Part shown: positions 34,532 to 48,142 of the stretch, piece after piece
Layout of the letters: every line of letters starts with the position of its first letter
Numbering within the stretch: the stretch's first letter is position 1
Assembly: GCF_034190915.1 (NCBI RefSeq)
Contig: NW_026947486.1
Coordinates: 98,674,123-98,738,122 of the forward strand
DNA: 64,000 nt
Source of the DNA: Cavia porcellus
Taxonomy: Eukaryota > Chordata > Mammalia > Rodentia > Caviidae
Reading direction: 5' to 3'
Made by a program: the position numbers and the translations under genes
Notes under the pieces: generated by a model
What the model saw: only the letters and a program-made list of their open reading frames with translations
Told to the model about the DNA's origin: nothing
The model's database searches: none

Positions 34532-37500
34532 TTGTCAACAATAAACCAACATATAACAGTTATAACCATTAATGTAAATGGTCTCAATGCACCGATTAAA
34601 AGACACAGGCTGGCAGAGTGGATCAAGAAACAAAATTCAACCATATGCCGTTTACCAGAATCCCATCTAACGCAAAAGGATACCCACAGACTGAAAGTCA
34701 AAGGATGGAAACAATACTTCATGTAACAGGAACCAAAAATAAAGTGAGAGTAGCCATTCTGTTTGAAGACAATTTGAACTTTAAACCACTAATGATCAGA
34801 AGAGATAAAGAAGGTCACTACATACTGGATAGGGGAAAACTTCAAAAGGAAGAGACAACTATCTTAAATATGTATGCACCTAATTCCAGAGCACCCAGTT
34901 GTACAAAACTTTTATTAACAGAAATTAAAAGCTAAATTATCAGTAACACAATTATAATAGGAGACCTTAACACACCACTGACACCAAGGGACAAATCAAC
35001 CAGACAGAAAATGAGCAAAGAAATAACAGAACTGAATCACTCCTGTGACCAAATGGACTTGATAGACATATACAGAGTGTTACATCCATCAATGTCAGAA
35101 TATACATTCTTCTCAGAAGTACATGGGTCATTCTCTAAAACAGACCATATATTAGCTCACAGAACATATTTAAATAAATGAAAAAGAGTTGAAATCATCC
35201 CTTTCATGTTATTGGATCATAGTGCTATAAAATTAGAAATTAATGATAAAAGATACTGCAAAACTACCATAAACACGTGGAAACTGATAACACACTCTTG
35301 AGTAATCAGTGGGTCACATGGGAAATTAAGGAAGAAATTAAATAATACCAACAAGCAAATGAAAACACAAATACAACTTACTAGAATCTGTGGGATGCAA
35401 TGAAAGCTGTCTTCAGAGGAAAATTTATTGCACTGAGTTCTCACATCAGGAAAACAGAACAGATACAGATAAATAACCTGATGTTACATCTCAAACATCT
35501 AGAAAAAGAAGAGCAAGTCAAGCCCCAAACCAAAGGAAGAGAGGAAATGATAAAAATCAGAGCAGAAATCAATGCAATAGAGAATAAGAAAAGAATCTCA
35601 AGAATCAGTGAATCAAAGAGTTGGTTCTTTGAAAGAATAAATAATATTGATAAGCCCATAGCCAACCTTATTAAAAAAGGGAAGAAAAAGCTCAAATTCA
35701 TGCAATAAGCAATGAAAAAGGCGAAATCACTACAGACTCTACAGAAATACAAAAGATCATCAAAACCTATTTCGAAAACCTCTGCTCTCAAAGTTTGATA
35801 ACACTGAAGAAATAGACAGATTCCTAGAAACATATGAAGTACCAAAGCTAGGTCAAGAAGATGCAAAACTACTGAATAACCCAATTTCTACTAATGAAAT
35901 TGAAAACGTAATTAAGTCCTTACCTACAAAGAGGAGCCCAGGCCCAAAAGGATTCACTGCAGAATTCTACAAGAAATACAAAGAAGACTTAATGCTGACA
36001 CTCCTCAAACTCTTTAATGAAATTGAAAGGGAAGCAATCCTACCTAAGTCATTCCTGGAAGCAAATATTACTCTAGTAACAAAACCTGAGAAAGATCCAA
36101 CTGAAAAAGGGAACTACAGACCAATCTCACTAATGAACACAGATGCAAAAATCCTCAGTAAAATATTGGCAAATAGGATGCAGCAAATCATCAAGAAGAT
36201 TATACACCATGACCAAGTGGGATTCATCCCAGGCATGCAGGGATGGTTCAACATATGTAAATCAATAAATGTAATCCACCACTTCAATAAAGCCAAAAGT
36301 AAGAATCACATGATCATTTATATAGATGCAGAAAAAGCCTTTAATAAGGTCTAACATTCATTTATGATATAACTTTACATAAAGTTGGAATAGATGGTCT
36401 TTACCTCAGTATAATAAAGGCCATCTACAATAAATCAACAGCCAGTATCATACTAAATGGCCAAAAATTGAAGGCCTTTACTTTGAAATCAGGCACAAGA
36501 CAAGAATGTCCTTTATCATAACTCCTATTTTAGATAGTACTGGAAATACTACCCAGAACAATTAGACAAGAGAGAGAAATAAAAAGGCAAAGATAGGAAA
36601 ACAAGAAGTTAAATTATCGTTGTTTGCAGATGACATGGTACTCTACATAGAAGACTGCCAAAATTCCATTGAAAGATGCTTAGATATAATAAATAAATTC
36701 AGCAATGTAGCTGGATACAAAATCAATACTCAAAATTTAATAGCATTCATATACACTAACAACAAAATCAGTGACAGAGAAATAAGAGAAGCCTCATCCT
36801 TAACACTAGCAAACAAAAAATGAAATATTTAGGAATTACTCTCACAAAAGAAGTGAAAGACCAATGCAGGGAAAATTATAATACACTGAAAAAAGAAATT
36901 GAAGACCATCTCAGAAAATGGAAAAACATCCCTTGCTCATGAATAGGAAGAATAAATATTGTAAAAATGGCCATTGTCCCAAAACATTTATACAGATTCC
37001 ATACAATCCCAATAAGAAAACCATCAACATACCTCATAAATCTCGAGAAATCACTCCTAAAATTCATCCGGAATGAGAAGAGACCTAGAATAACAAAGAC
37101 AGTTCTAAGCAGCAAAGGCAAGGCAGGATTCATCACAATCCCTGACTTGAAGTTATACTACAAAGCAACAGTAATAAAATTAACATGGTATTGGAATCAA
37201 AACAAAGCTGAAGATCAATGGAATAGATTAGAAGATATAATCACAACTACAATCACACTCAACCACCTTATCTTTGATAAAGGGGCCAACAGTTTCACTG
37301 GAAGAATGACAGTTGCTTCAATAAATGGTGTTGGAAAAACTGGAAAATATGCCAAAAACTAAAACTAGACCAATGCCTATCAGTATGTACTAAATTAAAA
37401 TCTAAATGGATCAAAGATCTGAATATTAAAACAGAAACATTAAGTCTATTGGAAGACAAACTGAGTAAAACCTTGAAGACATAGGGGTAGGTAGAGAATT

Positions 37501-38321
37501 CATGAACAGGACTCAAACCGCATGGGAAAGACTACCCAGAATCAATAACTGGTATCACCTCTTACTAAAATGTTTCTGCATGTCAAAAGAAATCTCCAGC
37601 ATAATGAAAAGAAAATCCACAAACTTGGAAAAAAATCATAGTGAACTGTCCCTCAGACAAAGGACTTCTCTCTAAAACATAGAAAGAATTAAAAAAAATC
37701 AGACCCCCAAAATTCAAAGATCTAATCCAAAAATTGGCATCTGAGATGAATATACACTTCCAAGATGAAGAAATAAAAATGGCAGATAAATACATGAAAA
37801 AATGTTCATCATGATTACTCATTAGAGAAATTCAAATTAAAACCACACTGAGATTCCATCTCACTTCTGAAAGAATTGCCAGGATCAAGAAAACCACCAA
37901 CAACAAATGCTGCAGAGGCTGTGGGGAAAAAGGAACTCTCCTGCACTGTTGGTGGGAGTGTAGACTGGTGCAACCATTGTGGAGGTCAGACAGGAGATTT
38001 CTCAAAAAGCTGGGATTGGAAATCCCATTTATTCCAGCTATTCCACTTCTAGGCATATTCCCAGAAGAACTGCAAACATCATACCACAGAGATGTATGTG
38101 CAGCCATGTTTATAGCAGTACAATTTGTAATAGCCAGATCTTGGAAAAAATCTAAGTGTCCATCAACTGAGGAATGGATAAAAAAGCTGTGAAATTTTTA
38201 TACAATGGAGTACTACTCAGCTATAAAGAAGGATCACATTGAGATATTTATAAGTAAATGGAGGCAGCTTGAGATCGTTCTCATAAGTGAAATAAATCAA
38301 ACTCACCTGTATAAATACTGA
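34532..38321 (+). pseudogene. L1 ORF2 (endonuclease / reverse transcriptase), broken
   Basis: ORF2 protein nicks target DNA and reverse-transcribes L1 and SINE RNA. The length (about 3.8 kb) is the usual one. It begins with an endonuclease start, ITINVNGLNAPIKRHRLAEW, with a shift or stop soon after; the frame then changes repeatedly. The reverse transcriptase is well preserved at 35992-36354 ([36 protein letters not shown]) and 36620-36823 (FADDMVLYI, catalytic Asp pair kept). A stop follows NKV at 36352-36354. The post-RT part is open at 36967-37362, and the C-terminal part at 37968-38192, with the element's YYSAIKKD end near 38.23 kb. Confidence 0.88.
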
Positions 38322-38329
38322 AATTTTCC

Positions 38330-39760
38330 CTAGTGTAAGAAATGATACAAATACAAAAAAGTATGTGGTAATCATGATTCACCATTATGTGGCTTTGAAG
38401 CCTTATAAAGTTATCACTCATTAATTGGAATGGTTTTATTCTGGGCTGTTTGATATTATTGTCTGTGATGATATGAACAGCTTTTTGAAGAAAACAAGAC
38501 ATCATAATAGCTAGTGTTTATTTAACATCCACTTGTTTTGAAGTCTCATCAAACTGTTGTTCTTCTGTCTCCATTGATTTTATCATGTTGTGTCTTATTT
38601 GATTTTATTATATGTGATAGTACAAACAAAATTTTTGTAGGCAAAGAGATAATATAGAAACCATTGTTCGTTTTCTGTTAGCTGGTTCTAAATACCTTGT
38701 AATACATTCATCCTCTTGAATGGCTTCACACTGTCTTGCTATGTTTAATGCTATAGTATACGAAGTTATACTCAAATTTTTATTTCAAGGAAAGAGACAC
38801 TATGGTAACTACTATTAAGTTCAGTTATCTTGTGGGGAAACACTGTGTTGCTTAAATTGTTCTGTTCTGACCTCTATTGTTATTCTGTTATGTCCTCTTT
38901 TGTCTCAATCACCCCCTTTTTTCATTTATTTTTAATTATTTTTTTAATTAAGGGAAAATTTTAAAAAAAATAGCAGGATATATTATAGTAACATTTTTGA
39001 TTGCCTATTAACTCGATTAGAAGCCCTGTATTGTTCTCACCATCTTATTTTCACTGATTTTACTCTGTTCTGCTCTGTTTGATATTATCAATTTTGAGGG
39101 TATGGGTAAGTACTTGGAAGGCAATAAGATTCACTATGATGCCCATTCTGGTTTGACGATTATCTTCTTTTGAAGTCTTGTATTGTCTCCAATATTTAGG
39201 TTTTATTGGTCTTGTTCTGTACTGCTTTGTTCAATTTTATTACACCTAATGGTATAAGCAATTCTTTTTAAGGTAACAAGAGGCATTATGGTAATGATTG
39301 TTGATTACCTTTTGTTCTGTTTTTGCATCATGTAATATGCCCATCCTTTCTTTTGACTGACTGCTTTGTTTTGTCACATTTGGTTTTATTCTCTTCCAAA
39401 AAAAGTAATAAGAATGGTGGGGGTAATAAAACCCAAAATGTGTAAATGTTATAGTAAAAAAGAGAGGAAAAGAAAGTGCTCTAAAGGACACAACTTCAAG
39501 TGTGCTTAGGTGTGTAAGATAGATGACCATATTACTAAGTTTTTGTTGGATCATTGAACACAAGTGCTTGCAGTCTCACTGTTTGAATGTCCTCTTTGTA
39601 TGCTTAATTTTGTAACTTGAACAACTATTTCTAAGATGATACTATGCAAGCTATTAACTAGTGATTTCTTACTGTTTATTTTTTTTTTGAAATTCTGTAT
39701 TACTTGCACCCTGTTACTGTTTTGTTTTGTTTTGTTTTTCTTTAAATAAATAAAAATTTA
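38330..39760 (+). repeat. L1 3' UTR: array of about seven AT-rich ~150-bp units
   Basis: The unit core (AAAGAGACACTATGGTAAC and variants) recurs at about 38492, 38643, 38791, 38970, 39121, 39272 and 39404, spacings 151, 148, 179, 151, 151 and 132 bp. Each unit also has a TTTGAAGTCTTGTATTG-like entry and a TTCTGTTCTGTTTGATTTTATTA-like T-rich part. The last 300 bp (39.45-39.76 kb) is a non-repeated terminal segment shared with 24.07-24.4 kb. Such a tandem 3' UTR is not the usual rodent L1 layout I know. Confidence 0.75.
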
Positions 39761-39954
39761 ATCCATTTAAAATCAGCTCCAAATTTTAAAATAGAAACTA
39801 AAGACGCCATCTTTGGGTGAGGATTATGGACAACTCAGTATCTCTCCCAAAAATGCCACCTTAGGTTTTACTTTACAAAGTAAGGCTGGTTTTAGATGGA
39901 TGATTTCAAAAGTTTGATTTCTTTCCATATATGAGTGAAAGAGTAAAGAGATGA

Positions 39955-40060
39955 GACCTCCCCCTCCCCCACTGTTTTGTACCAGGAATCAAACTCAGGA
40001 CCTTGTGCTTCTTAGGCAGGTGCTTATGTTGCTGCCTTATACTCCTGGCTTCAAACTTGG
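39955..40060 (-). repeat. ID SINE
   Basis: TTTGTACCAGGAATCAAACT, ACCTTGTGCTTCTTAGGCAG, then a damaged tRNA-like 5' end. Confidence 0.82.
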
Positions 40061-42200
40061 CCTTATACTCAGGAGAGACGCTGAAACAATGTCCCATTTG
40101 ACAATCTGTATTTCCTCTCTGTGATAATTTGTTTTATACTAAAATGGAAATGTATATTTATTTTATAGAGAGAAAAGAAAATTCAATATCTACAGTACAA
40201 CAACCTCCGCATCACTGCTATGCTATAGTGTTGTACTCATTCTTGATTTCAAAATTTTTTAATAAAATTTATAACTATTGTCTGTTGATATGCCGAAGAA
40301 TTTGTCTTCATTGCAACCAGGATTTAAAAAATAGCAGCTATCTCTCTATACTCTATGGTTCAAAGTGCTTGATATCCAGATAAGATTATGATAGTTAAAC
40401 TTACTGCTCCCACGTCAATACTGGAAAAATTGTCCTCATGGGTGTTCAATCATGAATGCTGAGAGACCTAACCAAACAAGAAAAAAGTAAGTAGGCAACA
40501 AGAGAGCCCGTATTTCAGTGTTTTGGCCCTGGCCTCCAAAGTCAACAAGGATCCAGGACATGAAGACTCCTTTCTGAGCTATCTGAACACTCTGATGAGT
40601 CACCAAAACTCCTGAAGTGAAAGAGTTTGGGCCTCAGAAGAAGAGAGTTGGTCAATGTACCTCGTGCTAAAATTTAGCAAATTTAATGCTCAAAATTCAC
40701 TTTTCGTACCCAAAAGCCTAAATGTAGAAAACATAAGAATGTATCTGACATAATTATAAGCTAATACAGATTATCTTTGTTTTTTAAACTAATTTTGTAA
40801 GTTGAAACAAGAGAAACTTTATTAAGAAAGTATTTCTTTAGACATAGAGGTCAAAACCTTTAAGCACAACCAACGTCAGCATATAATAATGCTTTATTTA
40901 ATAATACTGGTATGTCTACCATGTGACTCCGGAAAAGAAAGGGAAAGTCACACAACAGGGGAGAAAGTGGAAGAATTTGGTTTAGGCAGCTACTTTTTCA
41001 GAAACCAAGGGGAGTGTAGTCCAGCACTTTTCTAAGCCCAGGACATCCCCACTCATTTATCTTAATGATTATATAACATGACCTACGAAAAACAGTCATA
41101 GAATCGAACACATGAGCATATGCTGACCAAGGAAAAATGCTGAACATATTGTACACAGGGAATAATAGACACTATCACTACAAAAACAATTTTTGATGTT
41201 ATTTAGAATGGCGAAGTGGGTAGGAGCAAGAAGTGTGGAACTAGGCTGTTTCACTTTCTATCTCAATTTGTGTCACCATTGAGCAAGGTGTCCCTAATCT
41301 GAGACCCTGACATTGATACAATGAGCCCCTGCCTCTGGATCTGAAGACTTATCTAAGCTTTTCTGTGGAGCGTAGGGGCTGCCAACTAGTGCAAACTTGG
41401 TGAGGGGTTTGCAGGTTTTGTCCTAAGGTTGGTCAGACTCTACCTTTTATTGGTTTCTGACTCGAGGCCTTTTGAACATATCTAGAGTTGGCAAGGCTTC
41501 ATGTCCTCAGGGTGCTCATGTCCATTTACTTTGTTCTTCCATCTTGTACAGATTTGTCCACATTTGGTCCTTGGTGCACAGCCTTATCCTTCATGATATA
41601 TATGTAGTAGATTTCTTTAGCTCTGTCTTCTACAGATGCTGGGAACCAGGTAGAGAACTCCCTGTATTTACTAAACTAGGAATAAAGGGGTATATATTAA
41701 AATTGCACAATAGGCAGGTTCGTCTATCTTCTGTCAATAGGAGAAAATGATGAGAACCCACATATTTAGTGATAAGGAATTGAAACAGAAAATGTCAGTG
41801 AAACAGAAAAGAGATTCTGGAGACAGAGCCAGATACAAGGCATAATGGAGGATAAGACAATGTGGATATTTCAAAGGGGACAGTTCCCCAAAGTAACCTC
41901 TTGTGATGATTGCCCGTAGTTAGTGTGCATGTTGTGGGGAAAGAGGAGGATGTAAACAGTGAGGAAGAGGCCTCTGACTCTACCAGATTACCTGCATTTC
42001 ATCATCTGTCTCAGTGGGGTTCAGGGGTGCTGTCAACCTGAGGCATAGATAGAGACCAGTCATGGATAAAGGACAGTCTGAGACTAGTCCCTGTGCCCCT
42101 GCAGCAAACATGGAGGAGACATCAAACACTGTGTTAAAACCCTGAAGAGTTTTCACTGACATCCTAACTCAATCAGCAGAAACCTGGAGAGGCCCAGAAA
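40061..42200. other. Unassigned, no gene seen
   Basis: No recognised repeat or exon. Frames up to 92 codons, no domain. Confidence 0.35.
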
Positions 42201-42208
42201 TAATTTTA

Positions 42209-42663
42209 TGTCTTGTGTCTAGATGTCACCTCAAAGCCTCATGTGGTCATAGGGGAGGCTTTTCAGAGGTGCCTGGATCTAGACTGTGTGATGCTGGGGT
42301 CAAGGTGTGTGATTAATGTTTACTACACTGACTGACTGGCTTGACATGACTCTGGCTGTGTATGGTGGGAAGGCCCAGCCTTGTTGTAAGTTCCACTCAT
42401 CCTAATGGCGGGCAGCCTGGATAGAGTACAAGGGACATATAAAGGCTGCTTCTTTGCTTGCTGCTTCGGTGTGTGCTGTTTGCTGCCTTCTGCCTGCCAT
42501 GATCTGTTTCTCCCCTCTGCTTCACCCCTGCCGTACCACCTGCCTTGGAGTCAGCCATCTACACACTGAAACCTCTACACACTCTGAGGTACAGTAAACC
42601 TTTGTCCTCTAACTTTTTGTGTTGGGTATTGTGTCTCAGCAGCAAGAAAAAATAACCAAGACT
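42209..42663 (+). mobile_element. Solo LTR, ERVL/MaLR type
   Basis: Starts TGTCTTGTGTCTAGATGTCA, the same U3 start as the other LTRs in sense. TATA-like ACATATAAAGG lies at about 42437. CTTGGAGTCAGCC and CTGAAACCTCTACACACT are followed by a weakened poly(A)-signal region (CAGTAAACCTTTGTCC) and TTGTGTCTCAGCAGCAAG. No primer site or internal sequence follows. Confidence 0.68.
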
Positions 42664-42664
42664 G

Positions 42665-42970
42665 TACATGTACTTAACACTTTTCAATTCATTTCTGTTC
42701 ATTCCTCATAACTTCTTTTCTGCACTGCTGAATGAATCCCTTCATCTGCCTTCCCTTTTAGAAAGATCTGTATCCTGGCTCTCTATTATCTAACTTTCAT
42801 CTTTACTTTTTCATTAGCATTCTCATATAAGCAAAACCACATAATATTTAAGCTTGTGTGTCAGATTTATTTCATTTAATTTTCTAATCACAATTTGCAT
42901 CCATTTTCTTACAAATAACTCAAGATACTCAAAAGTCTACAGTGATTTCTACACATGTTAGCTGAGACCA
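42665..42970 (-). repeat. Old L1 3' fragment
   Basis: CATATAAGCAAAACCACATA, TTAAGCTTGTGTGTCAGATT and TTATTTCATTTAATTTTC resemble the antisense L1 tail also seen at 26.56-26.64 kb. Confidence 0.45.
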
Positions 42971-45900
42971 CTGTCCTAATACATGCAAAATGAAGTGGTC
43001 ACTTGTACTATCTTAAGTAAACTTTTATAGGTCACAGAAGCTGACAAATAATTTTGATTTAAGTGAAGCCAATGTCATACCAAGAAGATTTGTGAGATGG
43101 CCCTTTTAGAAAAGCTTTTAGAAAAGCGCTCTCCTCAAAACAATGACAGGAACACACTGGATATTTATTTTGAGAAAATAAAATGGGTCTGTAAGAAACT
43201 AAACATTGAGAAACAAGAGGTAAAGTTGATGGCAAGAATGAGGTGGCCAAGACCTGGGACCTGGGGATGCAGAAGCTAGGTGACGAGTGAGACAGAATGA
43301 GCAGGAGGTTAAATTCTGACCAACATCACTCATTCCAAGCACCTGCCTTACCAGTCACTGTGTGACTCCTTCCAGCCCTTCCTCTCAATAAACTTTCAGT
43401 GTCATCACAGCCTGCAAAAACATCTCCACTACCTTTCTATTTTTCCTCCCATCCCTCATTCTCAGTTGCTGTTTGTTTCCTCTCCCTTAGCCTGGCCTCT
43501 TCCATATTCTTAAGTTTACAGCACTTTAACTTCTCTGTTTCATTTCCACCATCCTTTCTGCTTCTGTGCCCCTTGATTTCCACACTGTAATGGAGCAGTG
43601 CCAAAATAAAGTCCCAGTCTATCTCACGGTTGCAGAAGAGGCTGAGGGACAGAAGAACCAGGGGCCTCTGATTACTCCTTGACCTAGATCCTCTGACTGG
43701 CCATGTGGCATCACACCTGGCTGTAAGAATGAGGAGGCTTAGGAGGAGTCAAAGGAGAAATGTGACTGGAGAGCAAGGACAAAGATTTCACTCAGTAACC
43801 CAGAGGACTAGCCTCCTACATATCATGGCTACCAAAACTCAGAAAGCATTTAGCACAGAGTGGGTCACTCAGCAACCTGTGGAGGTCATTGAATAATCTC
43901 ACAGATGGATAAAAAAGATAGTTCAAATGCAAGGACTGAGGTAATAAAGCATGAGAAGCAGGACTTGAATATATAAAGGGGTTGATATTAGTGTGGCAGG
44001 ATGTCCCAGAGAATTATCGTGCCTCACACTTGGTTGAGTCCTCATGGCAATTGTTGGCCATCAGATCACTTCTAGGAGAAAGTTCCCTACTCTGCAGGCA
44101 TATGCCCTGTGTCCTCACCCTCTGGACTTTAAGGATTTACTCACAGGTTTCCACCAACAACCATGGCTGCCTCTGATCCTATATGTCACTTGCTGAGGTT
44201 CTAGCCTTCAGCACAAGAGTGTGAATTCCTGGGAACCTAGCAAACCTGGCTTCTCTTACTGCTTCCATGGCTTCCTCACCCACAGCCCACCGGTTCCTAA
44301 AAGTCAGGGCAAGTGGGAGCTGGGGAGCTCTAGGTCTCTGCTAAAATCATCATTGCAAAGCAGCCCCGCACCCTTAAGTAATCGCAGAGGACCACATTTT
44401 GACATGAGAGAGGTATGGGCCATAGTGTTCCTAACCCCCCCCCCCCCGCCCATTGATCCTCCAGTTTAGTTGATGTGTATTAGAGACTTGGCCTTGCCTC
44501 CAATCTTTGAAAACGAGTTATGGCAATGGCTTGAGTGAAAGAGACAAATAGTATGTCTCCAGGGAATCCAGGAATGTGAAAACTCTCCAGGAGCTGAAAC
44601 AAAGACTTCTCTGGACACCCAGTGTTTACTAGGTTCACACAAGCTCAGCGGGTACAAGAAGTAGAGGGAATATCTGAGGCAAAAGCCTGTGAGCATGAAG
44701 AGGATCTTGAGAAACACAGACCGTTAATCTTGCCAATTACAGAACTGTTTGGTCTCTAGGTTGGTGGTTTTATTGCCCTTGAATCCCCTGAGTGAGGTTC
44801 AGCAGCCCAGAGCTGCAGCATTACCTTGTCTTCAGAGACTGTGGTCAACAGCTTACCCCTTACATAGCTCAGTCCCCAGCAGACATGGAAGCATGTTCTC
44901 TGGGATAACAGTGCACACCTGAGCCCAATCAGATGTGATGTGATTCAGGCACAGCTGTGATTTGCGACATGTTCTCCCTGGACCACAGAAGGCTCTTCAG
45001 TGTCTGGGCTGCAGCTGCTGTCCTTTCCTTCATTTTTCACATGCAAAACCTGTAATTTCATTTGATTTCCTAGAGGAGACCCAGAAGGGCCACAATTTAA
45101 GCCTGTTGTCTCAGACATAGGTCACTTCTGAGCCCTTTATCATCATTTGTATGTCAGGATTCTTGGAGATCTCACATTTATTAAGGATGATCTCTCAGGA
45201 TGGCAGAAGGACTTGTGGAGCAGGAAGTTGCCGATCCTGTTACAAAGTCTTTTTCTTCACTGGGAAAAGGAAAGAAATGAAAGAAAAATACAGGTAGTTT
45301 CCCTCTAGAGTCTGTAGGTCTCCAGAACTCTGGGGTAGAGCTCCCCAGTAGCATGAAAGCAATGAAGTACAGCTTAGTTGACATCAGATCCCATGTGATG
45401 CTATTGGTGCCCATGCCCTGAACAACAGGAAGTAAGACAATGATCCTGAGCAACTGTTGGCAAATGATGGTCTATCAGCCACTTCTGACCTCTTATATTT
45501 TCCTAAATATGCCACATTAGACATCAGTCATGTAATGTACAATTCTCCCATTTAGAACATATAACAGAAAGATCTTTCATATAGATGTGGCACTTTTAAG
45601 ACAGTTACCTCCAAGAAATTTTACAGAATATTCACTTTCTATAAAACCCAGTATGCGTTGCCTATCATTGCTTAATTCTGCAACTTGTTTTATAAACTAG
45701 TTTTATTGCATTATAAGGCCAGGTCACTCGTTTCCTTGCTCTCCAGGCCTGCTTTAGTACCACAATGGCAAAGGTTCATAGTTGTGGCAGAAACTACATG
45801 ACTGCAAATTAACTAGTCTCCACCCACACCACGTTATATAATCTCATCTCTGCGTATCTGTGTTTCTGGGGATTCTCTGGGACTGTATCATGCATGGGGG

Positions 45901-48000
45901 TTCAGTAAGCAAATGAGAGCACTGACCTGGAGTATAGTCTGGTTTTCCCTGAGAATAGTATAAGCAGTATTCTAGTATAAAGCAGAGTCCAAGCTAAGAT
46001 ACATGCCCCAAAGCCAATTAACCTGGGTCTCTGCCCACTATTCCTTCCCATATACATGAGGAAACTGTAAAAACTTTCAGCTTACATCAGCTAGACCAAG
46101 CAGAGAGGGTCACTGGGCCCCAGAGTGAGAGATATGACAAAAGGAAGCCCCAAAGCTAAGAATAAAAATGCTTCAATTTCCACTTGGATTTAGAAAGCAA
46201 GCTAGGTGAAGAGGTACAGTGATACCTTGGTTGTCCAACTCAATTCATTTAAAATTTGTGTTTAAACGCTGGAATGTTCAGGAACTGAACATATTTTTCT
46301 CATAAGACATAAGATTTAGGAGGAATTCTACATAGCTGAAAAGAGATAGAGCTTCAATCCACAGCTACTCAGAGAAATTCAACTAAAACATATAATGCTC
46401 CCTGGAATCACCAAGAACAAGATTAAAGACTATATGGGTGCATAGTAACAGCTACCCTTCCTCCATGACCTATAGTTAGAGACGTATGGGAAATTGAACA
46501 GCCTTGGACATCAAGACTGTTGTACCCTGGTTTATTCCAACACTGCCAGAGGTAGGAGCAGAACGTCTCCTTATTTCAACTAAGGAAGATACAGACTATG
46601 GCAGAGGTGTGTGAGAGAGGCAGCAGAACTTATAAAGCACTGAATGGGATAGAAATAACAAAGAAGCCAAGCTAGAGAAAGAAGGATGATCTCAAGAGCT
46701 TTGAGGAACTACAGAAGAGGGCAGAAGAGAATGAATGAAGGGTAAAGCAAGGCATTATTGAAAGTGACAAAAGACTTAGAGAGACTCTTCACACATATGA
46801 AAATATGATTAATTATCTAAGGGGAAATTGAGGAAAGGGAGTAAAAAGATGGGTAGATTAGAGTGAAAATACAGGTAAACAATAAAAATAGGGAAAATGG
46901 GAAGGAATCCAAAGGAGAACAAAACAAAAATTCCTCTGGTGTCTACCATGAGCCCCAAACTACTGAATGACATCGCCAAGGCTGCAGGAGAGTTTGTGCT
47001 GGATTTGAAGCTGATCTTGTCCTCCAGATGCCATGGTGTGGAACCAGAGTCTTTAGCCAGCAAATTTGTATGCCCCTTAGTGGCCTCCCACTCCTTGCTC
47101 TGTTTCTCTTGGCAGTGTCTCACTTCCAGTTACTATGCTGTTTTCAGGCATAGATGGCACTGTTCACAATCCTGTGCACCTTTAGCTCCTCCTGATCCTC
47201 ACTTCAGCCTTTTGCGTTCCTCTTCCCTGGCAAGACTCTGTCCTCTCAGGTCATTTGTTGCTATGTGGTGTGAAATGCTGTGTTATGGTCAGGTCCTCTG
47301 CTCCTTCTCTTGCAGTCCATGGCTGTCCAGTCTCAATTCTTTGTCCTCTAGAGTTCACATGCTGTAGCTAAATGCACATTGTAAACTTCACAAAGTATAA
47401 AAAAAAATCATCATTTTGCTAAGGAAACACCTCCACTACTGTCTTTCTTCATTTGGGAAGAGAAACTTTGATCTGTCTGAGACTCTCTACAATCCCATCA
47501 GCGAGCTCCTGATATCAATCCCCTAGATTTCACAATTCTACAATAACTTACGGTTTGATGCTCCAGAATGAATCACATATTCATTGATCATACACTTGTT
47601 CATGCTAAACAAACTTGGATGTGTCAGTGTCTTCAAAATATTTTGTTAAAGAACACAATTATTTTATAAAATCAAAGTCCCAATCTTAAAATATGCTTCT
47701 TGGGCAATGAAATGAAAGTTGCTTAAGGAAATTCAAAATCTGATTAGTTAGAATTTAATTTTAAAAATGGAACTAACAATATCACAGTAAAGACCCTTTA
47801 GAAGATAATCATTCAATATTGTCATTTACTTCCAAATAAAATTTTAATAGCACCAAGATGGGATCAACTAGCGTGATTAAAAGGATGAAAGCAAAGTTTT
47901 ATCACAGCACTGGGTCATAGAAGGAAGAGGGTTGTTAAGGGTAGCATTGAAGAGATTCTTGCAGGAGGATCCAGTCAGATTTAGATGACTGCTTTCATCT
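42971..48000. other. Unassigned, no gene seen
   Basis: A 5-kb stretch with no recognised SINE, LINE or LTR and no exon I can support. A C-run of about 13 lies near 44436-44449. The longest frame (156 codons, 46897-47367) has no domain. It may hold strongly decayed elements. Confidence 0.35.
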
Positions 48001-48013
48001 ACACAACAAAATA

Positions 48014-48130
48014 GTTTTTTGTTTTTTTTTTTTTTTTGTCTTTTTCGTTTTTATCGGTACCAGGGATCGAACTCACGACTGCCTGCTTGCAAGGCAGGTG
48101 CTTATGCCGCTGAGCTAAATCCCCAGCCCC
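48014..48130 (-). repeat. Young ID SINE with target-site duplication
   Basis: Antisense, near consensus: CGGTACCAGGGATCGAACTC, GCTTATGCCGCTGAGCTAAA, TCCCCAGCCC. Flanked by the 12-bp direct repeat CACAACAAAATA (48002-48013 and 48131-48142). T-rich tail at the left, as expected for the minus strand. Confidence 0.95.
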
Positions 48131-48142
48131 CACAACAAAATA

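Larger units (their letters stand above)
32811..39760 (+). mobile_element. Near full-length L1 retrotransposon, inactivated
   Basis: An autonomous non-LTR element of about 7 kb, the largest unit of the window. Order: tandem GC-rich 5' monomers (32.81-33.4 kb), ORF1 (about 33.41-34.39 kb), ORF2 (about 34.53-38.32 kb), and an AT-rich 3' UTR array ending in TTTAAATAAATAAAAATTT at about 39.76 kb. Both ORFs carry several stops and shifts, so it cannot move on its own now. No target-site duplication could be fixed by eye. It is younger than the other L1 relics here, since long stretches of frame survive. Confidence 0.9.

Noticed and set aside
35441..35884. 147-codon minus-strand frame rich in hydrophobic residues
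   Set aside because: Antisense of L1 ORF2 between endonuclease and RT. Same compositional cause.
46897..47367. 156-codon + strand frame
   Set aside because: No domain, Ser/Leu/Cys-rich in the second half, and an opposed frame covers part of it. No splice or promoter support.
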